A program made the translations under genes and the position numbers. From NCBI GenBank assembly GCA_017552435.1, contig JAFZPZ010000113.1, positions 1 through 62,727 on the forward strand: DNA of 62,727 bases. Reading direction: 5' to 3'. The notes beneath the pieces were generated by a model. The model did not search any database. It had not been told where the DNA came from and saw only the letters and a list, made by a program, of their open reading frames with translations. Source of the DNA: Bacteroidaceae bacterium. GTDB taxonomy: Bacteria > Bacteroidota > Bacteroidia > Bacteroidales > Bacteroidaceae. This document shows, in pieces, positions 44,614 to 54,991 of this stretch. Positions within the stretch are counted from its first letter, which is position 1. Every line of letters begins with the position of its first letter.

Positions 44614-45248
44614 CTCATGTCATTTTTTAGTACATCCGGATAATCTTTTTCCGGAAAGTTGAAGAAATCGTCGCTTAACTGGAGGTTGCCCTTGAAACTG
44701 AGGATGCTGACGCGCTGCCAATCGTTATCTTCGCGGACTCGGATGCAGAGGGGTTGGTAGTCACTCTTGCGGATGTCGACATATACCTCTTTAACATCCA
44801 TCTTGGCGTAGCGTGCCTTGAGATAGACTTCATAGACCGCTTCGTCGCGCAACACAGTCTCTTTGACAGTCATCTTGAACCCCTTTTTGTAGATACCCAT
44901 AAAAGTATAAGGATTTATCGCTGCCATTTCTTTTCGGGAAGGCTCATCAATGTTCACTTCGTTGCTCACAGGAACAAAGCACCATCGGGTTTTGCCGTTA
45001 TACCATGTAGTTATGTCTTCGGTCTCGAGTTTCATCTTGCTTTCCTGTAGCCACATGGTGCCAGTAGAGGACGCTTTTTCTGTCGCTCCGGCAAAGATAC
45101 TTGCTTTATACTCTATTTTCACATTGCCTGCTTTGCGGATGTGATCGGCAGTAATGTCGAGTATCTTCATGGCATCCTGGGCGAATGAAAAATGAAGAAA
45201 TGAAGAAATGAAGAAATGAAGAAAAAATAGAAAGGTTATACGTTTCAT
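44610..45248 (-). CDS. LolA-like outer-membrane lipoprotein carrier
   Basis: A 212-residue periplasmic protein of the LolA/LppX fold, expected to ferry lipoproteins to the outer membrane. The mature part has TADHIRKAGNVKIEYKAS, GTMWLQESKMKLET, TTWYNGKTRWCFVP and INPYTFMGIYKKGFK. The signal peptide is odd: its hydrophobic Phe/His/Ser core is encoded by four perfect 8-bp repeats (45192-45223). Since 8 is not a multiple of 3, gain or loss of one copy would shift the frame near codon 9-19. The gene follows ftsK. Confidence 0.88.
   Translation of the reverse strand: MKRITFLFFLHFFISSFLHFSFAQDAMKILDITADHIRKAGNVKIEYKASIFAGATEKASSTGTMWLQESKMKLETEDITTWYNGKTRWCFVPVSNEVNIDEPSRKEMAAINPYTFMGIYKKGFKMTVKETVLRDEAVYEVYLKARYAKMDVKEVYVDIRKSDYQPLCIRVREDNDWQRVSILSFKGNLQLSDDFFNFPEKDYPDVLKNDMR
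45192..45223 (-). repeat. Four 8-bp repeats in the lolA-like signal peptide
   Basis: Four perfect copies of atgaagaa (plus-strand reading) within the 5' coding region. Related but imperfect 7-bp units precede them at about 45184-45191. Confidence 0.85.
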
Positions 45249-45264
45249 GATTCTTAACTCTTAA

Positions 45265-47766
45265 CTACCGTAAGTTATCCATTATCATCATTAATTGTTC
45301 TTCGCTGACACAGAGTACTTCGCGGGGTTTGCTTCCCTTAGCCGGTCCTACGACACCGGCTTTTTCAAGCTGGTCCATAAGCCTTCCTGCACGGTTATAT
45401 CCAATGCTGAACTTGCGCTGTATCATGCTTGTGCTGCCGTTCTGCTCACTTACTATCATTCTGGCAGCGTCCTCGAACATTGGGTCAAGATGCGTCATGT
45501 CCACATCCAGACTTCCTCCTTCTTCGTCACCCTCTAAAGGAACTTCTGGCAGGAGATAAGGAGAACTATAGCTTTGTTGGCAGGCAATATGATGAACAAT
45601 GTCCTCCAATTCATTCGTATCAATGAAAGCACATTGTATGCGGACAGGTTCTGAGCCGGTTATTAAAAGCATATCGCCTTTCCCGACAAGTTGATTAGCA
45701 CCAGTTCGGTCGAGAATGGTTTTACTATCGACGCCTGTCGTTACTTTGAATGCCATGCGAGCAGGAAAGTTGGCTTTGATAGTGCCGGTTATGATGTTGG
45801 TGGTGGGACGTTGAGTGGCGATAATCATATGAATACCAACGGCTCGAGCCAGTTGCGCAATACGAGCGATGGGCAATTCTATTTCTTTGCCTGCAGTCAT
45901 AATGAGGTCGCCGAACTCGTCGATGACAACCACGATGTACGGCATATAGCGATGCCCGTTTTGGGGATTGAGCTGGCGGTCGCGGAATTTCTGATTGTAT
46001 TCCTTTACGTTTCTTGCATGAGCTTTCTTCAAGAGGTCGTAACGGTTATCCATTTCGATGCAAAGGCTCCTAAGTGTTTGAATGACCTTGTTGACATCTG
46101 TAATAATGGGCTCTTCTACATCTTCATTGCCCTCAACTTGTGCCAAGAAGTGATTGACGATGGGGGCGTAAAGGTTGAACTCCACCTTCTTGGGGTCAAT
46201 CATAACCAACTTCAGTTCTGCAGGATGCTTTTTGTAGAGGAGCGAAGTGATGATGACATTCAGGCCAACGGACTTGCCCATGCCAGTTGCTCCGGCAACC
46301 AGAAGATGCGGCATTTTTGTCAGGTCGGCAATGAATACCTCGTTTGTGATGGTTTTGCCGAGTGCCAAGGGCAGTTCGTAGTCCGTCTCTTGGAACTTGC
46401 GGCTGTTTAGTATGCTCTCCATTGATACCATTTGCGGCTTTAGGTTTGGTACTTCAATACCGATAGTGCCTTTGCCCGGTATAGGCGCGATGATACGGAT
46501 GCCGAGAGCACTTAAACTTAGGGCTATGTCGTCTTCAAGATTGCGAATGGTGCTGATGCGGATACCTGGAGCAGGCGTGATTTCATAGAGCGTTATAGTG
46601 GGACCAATGGTAGCCTTCGTGTTGGGCATAATTTCCACACGGAAGTTGCTCAGAACTGTCTTGATGCGTTCTTTGTTGTTGCGTTGCTCCTCCATGTCAA
46701 TGGCATTCGAGGTGTCATCATAATGTGTGAGCAAGTCGATGGTGGGGTACTTATAGTTCTCCAGATCAAGTTTTGGATCGTATGGCTCCAGCGCTCGTCC
46801 ATCAGTAAAAACGGCTTTCTCTGGCTCATGTCCTACAACTACTGTAATGTCGTTATTGTCCTCCAAATCATTTTCAGAAATGACGCTGTCTTCCTCTTTT
46901 TTTCTAAAAAGAGTGTCGGAGGTGAGATCCTCTTCTTCAAATTCAATCGTTGTAGCTGTATCCGAAGCCTCATCACTAAACGGTGTGCGTTTTTCCTCCT
47001 CGTCCTCACTGTCCGATATCAGCGGATAGTTTATTTTTTGTTCTTCTACGTTTTTATTCTGCTCTTCTTCCTTTTTCTTGCGAACGACAAGATGTCGGAT
47101 GAATGTAATGGCTTCGTCACTGAGGTAGAACAGATAGAGCAGTGCAGAGAGGATGAAAATGAGAAGTGTACCCAAGCCTCCAACTTTTTCCATTAAGAAC
47201 TGCAGCTCGTTGTGTCCTATCATGCCGCCCCATATAATATATGTATCTTGAGCACCTGGGAAGATGCGGACGATATATGCGGCGAAGGTGGAAGCCCACG
47301 CCATGATAATCATGCAGTTAATAAACCATAGGTGAAGTCGTACTTTAGCAATTCCCATGATACGGATGCTGGTGGCGAGCATCAGTACAGGAATCAGGAT
47401 AGACGATACGCCGAAGGTGTTGTCCATCATCCAGTGTGCTACCTCGTATCCCCATCGGCCTAGCCAGTTGGCAGCTGTATAAGAGTCGCTTGTGACATAT
47501 TTTTGATCTTCTGCCCCAGTAAAGATGTGTGAAACGAGGGCAATGAGAATGGCTAGGGAGAGGGTCGCCAGCACTGCACCCCATACGAAGCGGAGGTTGT
47601 CCTTGTGCTCACCACGCACTTCAGGGTCAACATCGTCTTTGCCTGCGATGTTAGATCGGAACCAGTTCAGGGAACGAATCCACGTCGGTTGCTTTTTCGC
47701 CTTGTGTTTCCTGCCAGTTGTTTTGTTAGTGGGCTTGTATTGTCTTACGCTTTTCTTTGCGTCCAT
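45265..47766 (-). CDS. ftsK: DNA translocase FtsK/SpoIIIE
   Basis: Couples chromosome segregation with division at the septum. The 833-residue protein has four or five N-terminal helices (about 60-215), an acidic linker (about 225-330), then the RecA-like motor: Walker A LLVAGATGMGKSVGLNVI (about 475), Walker B YIVVVIDEFGDLIM (about 610), and the C-terminal winged-helix gamma domain (about 765-830, FSIGYNRAGRLMDQLEKAGVVGP). A -7 TAACTTTG lies at 47804-47811, about 40 bp upstream. Confidence 0.96.
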   Translation of the reverse strand: MDAKKSVRQYKPTNKTTGRKHKAKKQPTWIRSLNWFRSNIAGKDDVDPEVRGEHKDNLRFVWGAVLATLSLAILIALVSHIFTGAEDQKYVTSDSYTAANWLGRWGYEVAHWMMDNTFGVSSILIPVLMLATSIRIMGIAKVRLHLWFINCMIIMAWASTFAAYIVRIFPGAQDTYIIWGGMIGHNELQFLMEKVGGLGTLLIFILSALLYLFYLSDEAITFIRHLVVRKKKEEEQNKNVEEQKINYPLISDSEDEEEKRTPFSDEASDTATTIEFEEEDLTSDTLFRKKEEDSVISENDLEDNNDITVVVGHEPEKAVFTDGRALEPYDPKLDLENYKYPTIDLLTHYDDTSNAIDMEEQRNNKERIKTVLSNFRVEIMPNTKATIGPTITLYEITPAPGIRISTIRNLEDDIALSLSALGIRIIAPIPGKGTIGIEVPNLKPQMVSMESILNSRKFQETDYELPLALGKTITNEVFIADLTKMPHLLVAGATGMGKSVGLNVIITSLLYKKHPAELKLVMIDPKKVEFNLYAPIVNHFLAQVEGNEDVEEPIITDVNKVIQTLRSLCIEMDNRYDLLKKAHARNVKEYNQKFRDRQLNPQNGHRYMPYIVVVIDEFGDLIMTAGKEIELPIARIAQLARAVGIHMIIATQRPTTNIITGTIKANFPARMAFKVTTGVDSKTILDRTGANQLVGKGDMLLITGSEPVRIQCAFIDTNELEDIVHHIACQQSYSSPYLLPEVPLEGDEEGGSLDVDMTHLDPMFEDAARMIVSEQNGSTSMIQRKFSIGYNRAGRLMDQLEKAGVVGPAKGSKPREVLCVSEEQLMMIMDNLR

Positions 47767-47803
47767 TATAATATCTGCTTTTTCCTGTCACGAATTACGG
47801 GCG

Positions 47804-47811
47804 CAAAGTTA
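47804..47811 (-). promoter_or_regulatory. ftsK operon promoter -7 box
   Basis: TAACTTTG on the minus strand, divergent to the acyl-CoA ligase promoter. Confidence 0.6.
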
Positions 47812-47925
47812 CAAAAAAAAACTCAATTCGCGACCTTTTTCCTTTCTTTTTTCTATGAAAGCAGACAAAGACTCCCTTTTTACCGATTTTTTTGTTGCAG
47901 ACTTACCGTATTTGTTGCCAAAATA

Positions 47926-47957
47926 TTTGCAGCATACCATAATTTGTTGTAACTTTG
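47926..47957 (+). promoter_or_regulatory. Promoter of the acyl-CoA ligase gene
   Basis: -33 TTTG (47926-47929) and -7 TAACTTTG (47950-47957) with 20-bp spacing. The predicted transcript start near 47964 excludes any upstream start codon. Confidence 0.8.
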
Positions 47958-47981
47958 CACAAAATTAATAAAAATGTGCAA

Positions 47982-49676
47982 ATGAAACCGACAGAAGTTC
48001 TTCGTTCAACTAAGGTGCAGGCTATACCATCGTATAATCAAATGATTCGTCAGAGTATTCAGGATCATTGGTTCTTGGATTCAATGTCAGATTATGGTCT
48101 GTTTACATTACAATATAAAGATGTAGCGCGCATCATGGAAAAAATGCATATCTTGTTCGAACAGGCTGGAGTAAAGCCTGGTGACAAGATTGCACTCTGC
48201 GGGCGTAACCTGAGTCGGTGGGGTGCTGCTTTTTTCAGCATTCTGACTTATGGCGCTGTAGCTGTGCCTATCCTGCATGAGTTTCATCCATCACAGGTAC
48301 ATGACATCGTGAATCATTCCGAGTCGAAGCTCCTTTTTGTGGGCGATAAGGTGTGGCCGGGACTCAATGCTGATGATATGCCTGATTTGTTGGGTGTAAT
48401 TTCATTGGTTGACTACAGTCTTTTGGTGTGTCGGAGTGAGAAGTTAGGTTATGCGCGCGAGAATCTCAATCGTCTTTTCGGTGAGAAGTTCCCCAGTCGC
48501 TTTCTACCTGAATGCCTCAATTATTATCAGGATCAGCCTGATGAACTGGCTGTTCTGAACTATACCAGCGGGACAACAAGCAATTCGAAGGGTGTGATGA
48601 TTCCTTATCGTGCTCTTTGGAGTAACTGTGATTTCGCTTATCATGTCCTCGGTAATGAAATCAAGGCTGGCGACAAGGTGCTCAGTATGTTGCCAATGGC
48701 CCATATGTATGGCATGGCCTTCGAGTTCACCTTTGAGTTCATGGCTGGTGTACATATCAACTTCCTAACCAAAATGGCTTCTCCCACTATTCTGATGAGA
48801 GCTCTCGCAGAGGTGAAGCCGGTTATTCTCATTGTTGTTCCTCTCATCATCGAGAAAGTGGTGCGCAAGGCTGTCATGCCTAGAATTCAAGACCCGAAGG
48901 TGAGAATGCTCATGAATGTCCCGGTCATTGGTGACCGCATCCGTAAACGGATTTGCGATGGATTGACACAAGCTCTTGGTGGCAGTTTCTACGAAGTTAT
49001 CATTGGCGGAGCAGCACTCAATAAAGAAATCGAGCAGCTACTCCATGAAATAGGCTTCCGTTATACAGTGGGCTATGGCGCAACCGAATGTGCTCCCATT
49101 ATTACTTATAATGACTGGAAGGAGCAGGTGGTAGGCAGTTGTGGCAAGAATGTTATTCATCAGGAACTGCGTATTGACAGCCCCGATCCAGAACGCATTC
49201 CAGGCGAGATTCTGACTAGAGGCCTGAATGTTATGCTTGGATATTACAGGAACGAGGAAGCGACTAAAGCAGCTATTGATGCAGATGGTTGGTATCATAC
49301 AGGCGATCTTGGTGTGATAGACAGTCATGGTAATCTCTTTATTAAGGGCCGTAGTAAGAATATGTTGCTCGGCGCAAACGGGCAGAACATCTATCCCGAA
49401 GAGATAGAAGACAAACTTAGCAATATGACGCTTGTTAGTGAATGCCTCGTGGTACAGAAGGATGACAAGTTGGTAGGCTTGGTTTATCCCGACCAGGAGC
49501 AAGTGAAAAAACTTCGTCTCTCTGCAACCGACATCGAATCCATCATGGAACAGAACCGCAAGGAAATCAACCCGAACCTGCCTTCCTACTCCCAACTGTA
49601 TAGTATCAAAGTGATGGAAAACGAGTTTGAAAAGACGCCCAAAAAGAGTATCAAACGATTCCTTTATACCAATTGA
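47982..49676 (+). CDS. Long-chain acyl-CoA synthetase-like AMP-binding enzyme
   Basis: A 564-residue adenylate-forming enzyme. Motifs: VLNYTSGTTSNSKGVMI (about 196-212, ATP/AMP binding), GYGATECAPIITYND (about 365-379), and GWYHTGDLGVID (about 438-449) with KNMLLGANGQNIYPEEIE near the catalytic Lys hinge. It likely activates fatty acids to acyl-CoA or acyl-AMP. The ATG at 47982 is chosen because an upstream in-frame ATG at 47955 overlaps the promoter. Confidence 0.93.
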   Translation: MKPTEVLRSTKVQAIPSYNQMIRQSIQDHWFLDSMSDYGLFTLQYKDVARIMEKMHILFEQAGVKPGDKIALCGRNLSRWGAAFFSILTYGAVAVPILHEFHPSQVHDIVNHSESKLLFVGDKVWPGLNADDMPDLLGVISLVDYSLLVCRSEKLGYARENLNRLFGEKFPSRFLPECLNYYQDQPDELAVLNYTSGTTSNSKGVMIPYRALWSNCDFAYHVLGNEIKAGDKVLSMLPMAHMYGMAFEFTFEFMAGVHINFLTKMASPTILMRALAEVKPVILIVVPLIIEKVVRKAVMPRIQDPKVRMLMNVPVIGDRIRKRICDGLTQALGGSFYEVIIGGAALNKEIEQLLHEIGFRYTVGYGATECAPIITYNDWKEQVVGSCGKNVIHQELRIDSPDPERIPGEILTRGLNVMLGYYRNEEATKAAIDADGWYHTGDLGVIDSHGNLFIKGRSKNMLLGANGQNIYPEEIEDKLSNMTLVSECLVVQKDDKLVGLVYPDQEQVKKLRLSATDIESIMEQNRKEINPNLPSYSQLYSIKVMENEFEKTPKKSIKRFLYTN

Positions 49677-49705
49677 TGAAAGGACGTTATGTCCGGTGGA
49701 TTTTT

Positions 49706-52072
49706 TTACTTTTCCTCGAAATAGACGCGTTTCACTCGTGGCGCTATGCCGGTCAGGATTTCGTAGGGGATAGTGCCGCAGAGGGATGCCAGTTCCGATG
49801 GTGAAAGTTCATCTCCAAAGATGGTGGCTAGGTCACCTTCCTGGCAGGGGATATCAGTAACATCAATCATGCAGACATCCATGCATATATTGCCGACATA
49901 ATCGGCCTTTTTCCCTTTTACTAGGCAGAAACCTTTTCTGTTACCCAAGAGTCGGTTCAGACCATCGGCATAGCCGATTGGGATGCTGGCAATGCGGCTG
50001 TCACGCTCCAGTATGGTTCGGCGGCTGTATCCTACGCTTTCTCCTGCTTTGACATCGTGGATTTGTAGGATTGTGGTACGCAAAGTACTAATGTTATAAA
50101 TGGTTTTGTTGTTACGGCTGTTGATGCCATAGAGTCCAAGTCCGAGCCGCACCATATCGAGGTGTCTTTCGGGGAAGTGCTCGATGGCCGCACTGTTACA
50201 GATATGCCGCAGGATGGGGTAGGGAAAAGCTTCCTGAAGTTGTTGGCTCCCTGCGAGGAAACGTTTGTACTGCAGGTCGGAAAAGTCGTCGAAGTCATCC
50301 GAGTCGCTTCCAACGAAATGAGAGAAGACAGATCGCGGAATAAGGGCAGTTTGTCTGTGCAATCGTTCGATGAGTTGCGGCATATCCTTCTCAGGGTCGA
50401 ACCCGAGACGGTGCATTCCTGTGTCGAGTTTGATGTGGACTGGGAAATTTGTGATGCCTTCGTGTTCGGCAGCGTGGATGAGTGCGTCGAGCAGGCGGAA
50501 ACTATATATCTCGGGTTCTAGGTGGTATTGGAAAAGTGTACTGAAGCTACTCATCTCGGGATTCATAATCATGATACCCTGTGTGATGCCTTTTTCTCGG
50601 AGCGTCACACCTTCATCGGCCACAGCTACTGCGAGGTAGTCGACATGGTGGTCCTGCAACGTTTTTGCTACCTCCACAGCTCCGGCTCCGTAGGCATCCG
50701 CCTTGACCATGCAAACCATTTTCGTCTCGGGTTTCATGAGAGAACGGTAGTAGTTGAGGTTCTTGACGATGGCACTGAGGTTGACTTCCAGGATAGTTTC
50801 ATGCACCTTTTTCTCCAGACGGTCTGTGATGCGTTCGAAGTGGAAACTGCGTGCACCCTTGATGAGAATGAGTTGGTGTGCAAGCGTAGAAAGTGTTTCG
50901 CTTGTCAGCAACGCATCTGTGTTCGGGAAGAAACGTCGGCAACCATGCAACCCAGAAAAGCAGTCTATATGGGCGGAAATAATTCCTCCAACGGCTATCA
51001 GGTTATTGATGCCGCGTTGCTCGAGCAAGTCCGCCAGTTGGGTGTAGAGGGCATGCGGCTCAACACCGCTTTGGAGTATGTCACTAAGGATGAGCGTTCG
51101 CTGACGGCCTTCCTTCTCGGGGCGGCGGTTCATAAAGTCGAGGGCGATATCTAGGCTGCTCAAGTCGCTGTTGTAAGAGTCATTAATGAGAGTGCAGTCG
51201 TTCTGCCCATCTTTTACTTCAAGTCTCATCGCAACTGGCTCTAGGGCGCGAAGCCGCTCCTCGATAATATCATCATCAAGTCCCATTTCGTGGCATGCAG
51301 CTCGACAAAGTGCTTTATTGTCTTCGAAGGCATTTCCTGTACTATGACAAGCAATCAACTTGCCTTGGGGATTCAATTCGCGGATGCAATTTTCTATGAT
51401 GGGATTGCCTGCCGGATATATAACGACCTTTGCGTTTTTCATGAGTTGGAGTTTCTCTTGGCACTTTTCTTCCATCGAAGAGAAGTTCTCCTGGTGTGCG
51501 CTACCCAGACAGGTAAAGATGCCGATTGTGGGTTTGATGATGCGCTCCAGAGACGCCATCTCGTTCCTTTGGGAAATAGCTGCCTCGAAAAGAGCCACTT
51601 CGGTCTTCTCCCAAAGTCCCCAGACGGAGAGAGGTACACCTATTTGTGAGTTGTAGCTGCGGGGACTGCGAGTAACAGTGAAATCGGGAGCCAAGAGTTG
51701 ATAGAGCCATTCCTTGACCAGCGTTTTGCCATTGCTGCCCGTAATACCGATGATGGGAATGTTGAAGCGGGAACGATGATATGCCGCCAAAGATTGTAGC
51801 GCAGTTAGGGTATTCGGCACGAACAGGAAGTCGGCATCGGGGAAGTTGCCTTGGGGTGTTTCGCTCACAACAAAAGCACGGACGCCTCTTTGGTAGAGGT
51901 CGGCTATGTAAAGATGTCCGTTGCCGCGTTCAGTCTTGATAGCGAAGAAAACCGTCGATTCTGGGTAACAGAGGCTGCGACTGTCTGTCAAGAGCCAATC
52001 AATCTTGCGCCTTTTTAGGTCTTTTACTTCGGCATCGATGATGGATGCTATTTCAAATGTATTGTACATCAA
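49706..52072 (-). CDS. Bifunctional MurF-like ligase / alanine racemase
   Basis: A fusion typical of Bacteroidetes. Residues 1 to about 420 form a MurF-like ligase. Residues from about 430 to the end form a PLP alanine racemase, starting ILEVNLSAIVKNLNYY, with the PLP Lys in VCMVKADAYGAG (about 455) and the catalytic Tyr in GYSRRTILERD (about 680). The racemase would supply D-Ala for D-Ala-D-Ala. In the ligase half the ATP loop reads ITGSNGKTLVKE rather than the GTNGKTT of the stand-alone MurF, so ligase activity is less certain. The ATG is at 52072 or one codon later. Confidence 0.94.
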   Translation of the reverse strand: MMYNTFEIASIIDAEVKDLKRRKIDWLLTDSRSLCYPESTVFFAIKTERGNGHLYIADLYQRGVRAFVVSETPQGNFPDADFLFVPNTLTALQSLAAYHRSRFNIPIIGITGSNGKTLVKEWLYQLLAPDFTVTRSPRSYNSQIGVPLSVWGLWEKTEVALFEAAISQRNEMASLERIIKPTIGIFTCLGSAHQENFSSMEEKCQEKLQLMKNAKVVIYPAGNPIIENCIRELNPQGKLIACHSTGNAFEDNKALCRAACHEMGLDDDIIEERLRALEPVAMRLEVKDGQNDCTLINDSYNSDLSSLDIALDFMNRRPEKEGRQRTLILSDILQSGVEPHALYTQLADLLEQRGINNLIAVGGIISAHIDCFSGLHGCRRFFPNTDALLTSETLSTLAHQLILIKGARSFHFERITDRLEKKVHETILEVNLSAIVKNLNYYRSLMKPETKMVCMVKADAYGAGAVEVAKTLQDHHVDYLAVAVADEGVTLREKGITQGIMIMNPEMSSFSTLFQYHLEPEIYSFRLLDALIHAAEHEGITNFPVHIKLDTGMHRLGFDPEKDMPQLIERLHRQTALIPRSVFSHFVGSDSDDFDDFSDLQYKRFLAGSQQLQEAFPYPILRHICNSAAIEHFPERHLDMVRLGLGLYGINSRNNKTIYNISTLRTTILQIHDVKAGESVGYSRRTILERDSRIASIPIGYADGLNRLLGNRKGFCLVKGKKADYVGNICMDVCMIDVTDIPCQEGDLATIFGDELSPSELASLCGTIPYEILTGIAPRVKRVYFEEK

Positions 52073-52093
52073 GTGTGGTTTAAAGTTAAATGT

Positions 52094-53017
52094 TTAAGGT
52101 GTGTGGTAAAAGGGCTTGTGCTCCTTTGCCTTCCTTGTTGGTTCGTAGTCTTTCAAGTATTGCTGCATATTTTTATCCATGCAGTTTTCTGCCATCTTCT
52201 GCCAGATATAGCGTACTGCTGTTGGGGCGGGGTGTATCATATCATCGGCATAGAACCGATAGTCGCGGAGGTCGTCGAGTACCAGCTCGTAGGCAGGGAA
52301 ATAGCTTGCCTTTTCTGGGTAGAGGTGGCATATTTTATCGATAGTCAGGAGTAACGTTGCCTTTGCCAACTGACTTCCATGGAAGCCATACTTCTTGTAG
52401 CGATAAGGACTAACGGTAAAGACTACCTGAAGCTTCGGACATTTTTCCGAGAGGAGGTCCATCATGTTGCCCAGTGTTTCCAAACATGCCCCTACGTCAA
52501 GTGCCACCTCTTCAAAGATGCGGCTTGGCGCTTTGTGGCAATTTGTTACTGTCAGCCCATTTTCTCGCAGGCGATAGCAAACATTTGTGCCTAATGTGAT
52601 GAAGAGATAGTTGGCTGTAAGAATTGCTTCGCCAAGCTTGGAGAAAGTCCGTTGTATTGTCTCGCGGAACCTACCTTCTTCTGTGTCGCTAATGAGTGTT
52701 CCTGCCCACCAGCAGTGCCATACAGCTTCTCCAGACCCCTCTGAAGGAAGAGAAAACAAAGTGGATTCAGGGAGCGCACCCTCTCCTTGGGATAGCGCAA
52801 GTGAGAGGCTCTCCTTTACCTGGATAGCAAGGCTTGCAGGGTTGTAAGTCACGCCAAGTGGATTGCAGACAGTATTAAGCCCGTAGCTTTGAAAATATTC
52901 CCCAATGTTCTGCGCGAAGCATGAGCCAAGCAGCACGAAACGGTGGTCTTGACGCATCGGGTTTGTCCATTTCGGTACATCCACAATGGTTCGAAAAGCC
53001 GTATCTTCTGCTCTCAT
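52094..53017 (-). CDS. GSCFA domain protein
   Basis: A 307-residue protein with the defining motif VLLGSCFAQNIGEYF (about 27-41), followed by NPLGVTYNPASLA. GSCFA proteins are related to SGNH-type hydrolases/acyl-esterases. Other family segments are LGTNVCYR, TVSPYR and MIHPAPTAVRYIW. Part of the domain, about residues 70-105, is encoded by GC-rich repeat sequence (52737-52800) and seems an in-frame insertion. The frame is open to 53047, but the promoter -7 TAATTTTG (53045-53052) favours the ATG at 53017. Confidence 0.9.
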   Translation of the reverse strand: MRAEDTAFRTIVDVPKWTNPMRQDHRFVLLGSCFAQNIGEYFQSYGLNTVCNPLGVTYNPASLAIQVKESLSLALSQGEGALPESTLFSLPSEGSGEAVWHCWWAGTLISDTEEGRFRETIQRTFSKLGEAILTANYLFITLGTNVCYRLRENGLTVTNCHKAPSRIFEEVALDVGACLETLGNMMDLLSEKCPKLQVVFTVSPYRYKKYGFHGSQLAKATLLLTIDKICHLYPEKASYFPAYELVLDDLRDYRFYADDMIHPAPTAVRYIWQKMAENCMDKNMQQYLKDYEPTRKAKEHKPFYHTP

Positions 53018-53044
53018 TCTTGTCTCTTGTTGAAATTTATTGCA

Positions 53045-53082
53045 CAAAATTACATAAAACTCCGCTAAAATGTTTAACTTTG
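53045..53082. promoter_or_regulatory. Divergent promoters of GSCFA gene and dxs
   Basis: A minus-strand -7 TAATTTTG (53045-53052) and a plus-strand -7 TAACTTTG (53075-53082) lie 22 bp apart. Their outer flanks are near-symmetrical (TGCACAAA and TTTGCACA), so polymerase binding at one should interfere with the other. Confidence 0.65.
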
Positions 53083-53104
53083 CACATAAAAATTCTAATT
53101 AAGT

Positions 53105-54991
53105 GTGAAAAAAGAGCCTCAAGAGCTACTGCCAAAGATAAAGTATCCGTCTGACCTTCGGGCTTTGCCCATCGAAGTATTGCCTCAGGTTTGCAACGAA
53201 CTCCGTCAGGAAATAATACAGGAGATGGCTAATAATCCCGGTCATTTCGCTAGTGGACTTGGTGTGGTCGAGCTAACGGTGGCATTGCATTACGTTTTTG
53301 ATACGCCATACGACCGTATAGTATGGGATGTAGGACATCAGGCTGCTGGTCATAAGATTCTTACAGGTCGCCGCGATGCTTTCCCTACTTATCGTCATTT
53401 AGGCGGACTTCGTCCTTTCCCGTCGCCCGACGAGAGCGAGTACGATACCTTTGCCTGTGGACATGCCTCCAATAGTATTTCTGCAGCTTTGGGTATGGCT
53501 GTTGCGGCGCATCAACAGGGCGATGACAATCGGAAGGTTGTGGCTGTAATCGGTGATGGTAGTATGAGTGGCGGCCTTGCGTTCGAGGGACTCAATAACG
53601 CAAGTAGTACGCCCAACAACCTGCTTATCATTTTGAATGATAACAATATGAGTATCGACAGAAGTGTTGGCGGCATGAAGCATTATCTGCATCATCTGCA
53701 CACTTCCAGCCTCTACAATAAAGTTCGTTTCCGTCTTTCGAACTGGCTCGTGCGAGTGGGTTTCCTTAGCGAAAGCAGGCGGCAGAAGATACTTCGTTTC
53801 AATAACTCCATCAAGTCTTTGCTTGTGGGGCAGCAGAACATTTTCGAGGGTCTCAATATTCGATACTTCGGACCTGCTGATGGACATAATGTTATAGAGC
53901 TTGTGGGGACGCTTCGGCAGATAAAGGACATGAAAGGTCCCAAACTGTTGCATCTGCATACCATTAAAGGCAAGGGCTTCAAGGCGGCGGAGAAGAATCC
54001 TACCGTTTTCCATGCGCCTGGCAAATACGATCCGGAGACAGGTGAGCGTTTGGGCGACAATACCGAGGGTTTGCCTCCGAAGTACCAGGATGTTTTTGGC
54101 GAGACTTTACTCGAATTAGCGCGTCAGAACGACCGAATTGTCGGCATTACTCCTGCGATGGCAACAGGTTGCAGCCTTTCTATCATGATGCGCGAGATGC
54201 CCAAGCGAACCTTCGATGTGGGAATTGCCGAAGGTCATGCTGTTACCTTCGCTGGCGGTCTTGCCAAAGAGGGACTAATACCTTTCTGCAACATCTACTC
54301 TTCCTTTGCTCAGCGCGCCTTCGATCATATCATCCATGATGTAGCGCTATGTCGGTTGCATGTGGTTTTTTGCTTCGACCGTGCAGGACTTGTAGGTCAG
54401 GATGGAGCTACCCATCATGGTGCCTTCGACCTGGCTGCTCTGCGTCCTATTCCGAACCTCACCATTTCATCACCAATGAACGAGCACGAGTTGCGCTGTC
54501 TCATGTACACTGCCCAGCTTCCTGACAAAGGTCCCTTCGTCATTCGTTATCCGCGAGGTCGTGGAGTCTTTGCCGATTGGCAGTGTCCGATGCAGGAACT
54601 CCCAATAGGTCGGGGACGCAAACTCTCCGACGGAGGGGATACAGCAGTCCTCAGTCTTGGGCCTCTTGGTAATGTTGTGGCTGAGGTCGTTCGTGAACTC
54701 CGGGAAGAAGGGAAATCCGTTGCACACTATGATATGCGATTCCTGAAGCCTATTGACGAGGTCATTCTCCATGAGGTCGGTACGACATGTCGCCGCATCG
54801 TTACGGTTGAAGACGGCGTCATTCAGGGCGGATTTGGTTCTGCTGTACTCGAGTATATGGCCGACCACAATCTCCATCCCGAGGTCATCCGCCTCGGTTT
54901 GCCTGATTACTTCGTTGAACACGGTACTCCCGATGAACTCTACCACCTTGTTGAGCTCGATGCGGAGGCAATAAAGAAAGCACTCTTATGA
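53105..54991 (+). CDS. dxs: 1-deoxy-D-xylulose-5-phosphate synthase
   Basis: First enzyme of the MEP isoprenoid pathway; condenses pyruvate and glyceraldehyde-3-phosphate using thiamine diphosphate. The 628-residue protein has the transketolase-type ThDP motif [18 protein letters not shown]...NDNNMSI (about 152-182), the [18 protein letters not shown] segment and the C-terminal [11 protein letters not shown] and [16 protein letters not shown] motifs. The start is a GTG at 53105; no ATG alternative lies in the proper place. trkA overlaps by 4 bp. Confidence 0.97.
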   Translation: MKKEPQELLPKIKYPSDLRALPIEVLPQVCNELRQEIIQEMANNPGHFASGLGVVELTVALHYVFDTPYDRIVWDVGHQAAGHKILTGRRDAFPTYRHLGGLRPFPSPDESEYDTFACGHASNSISAALGMAVAAHQQGDDNRKVVAVIGDGSMSGGLAFEGLNNASSTPNNLLIILNDNNMSIDRSVGGMKHYLHHLHTSSLYNKVRFRLSNWLVRVGFLSESRRQKILRFNNSIKSLLVGQQNIFEGLNIRYFGPADGHNVIELVGTLRQIKDMKGPKLLHLHTIKGKGFKAAEKNPTVFHAPGKYDPETGERLGDNTEGLPPKYQDVFGETLLELARQNDRIVGITPAMATGCSLSIMMREMPKRTFDVGIAEGHAVTFAGGLAKEGLIPFCNIYSSFAQRAFDHIIHDVALCRLHVVFCFDRAGLVGQDGATHHGAFDLAALRPIPNLTISSPMNEHELRCLMYTAQLPDKGPFVIRYPRGRGVFADWQCPMQELPIGRGRKLSDGGDTAVLSLGPLGNVVAEVVRELREEGKSVAHYDMRFLKPIDEVILHEVGTTCRRIVTVEDGVIQGGFGSAVLEYMADHNLHPEVIRLGLPDYFVEHGTPDELYHLVELDAEAIKKALL

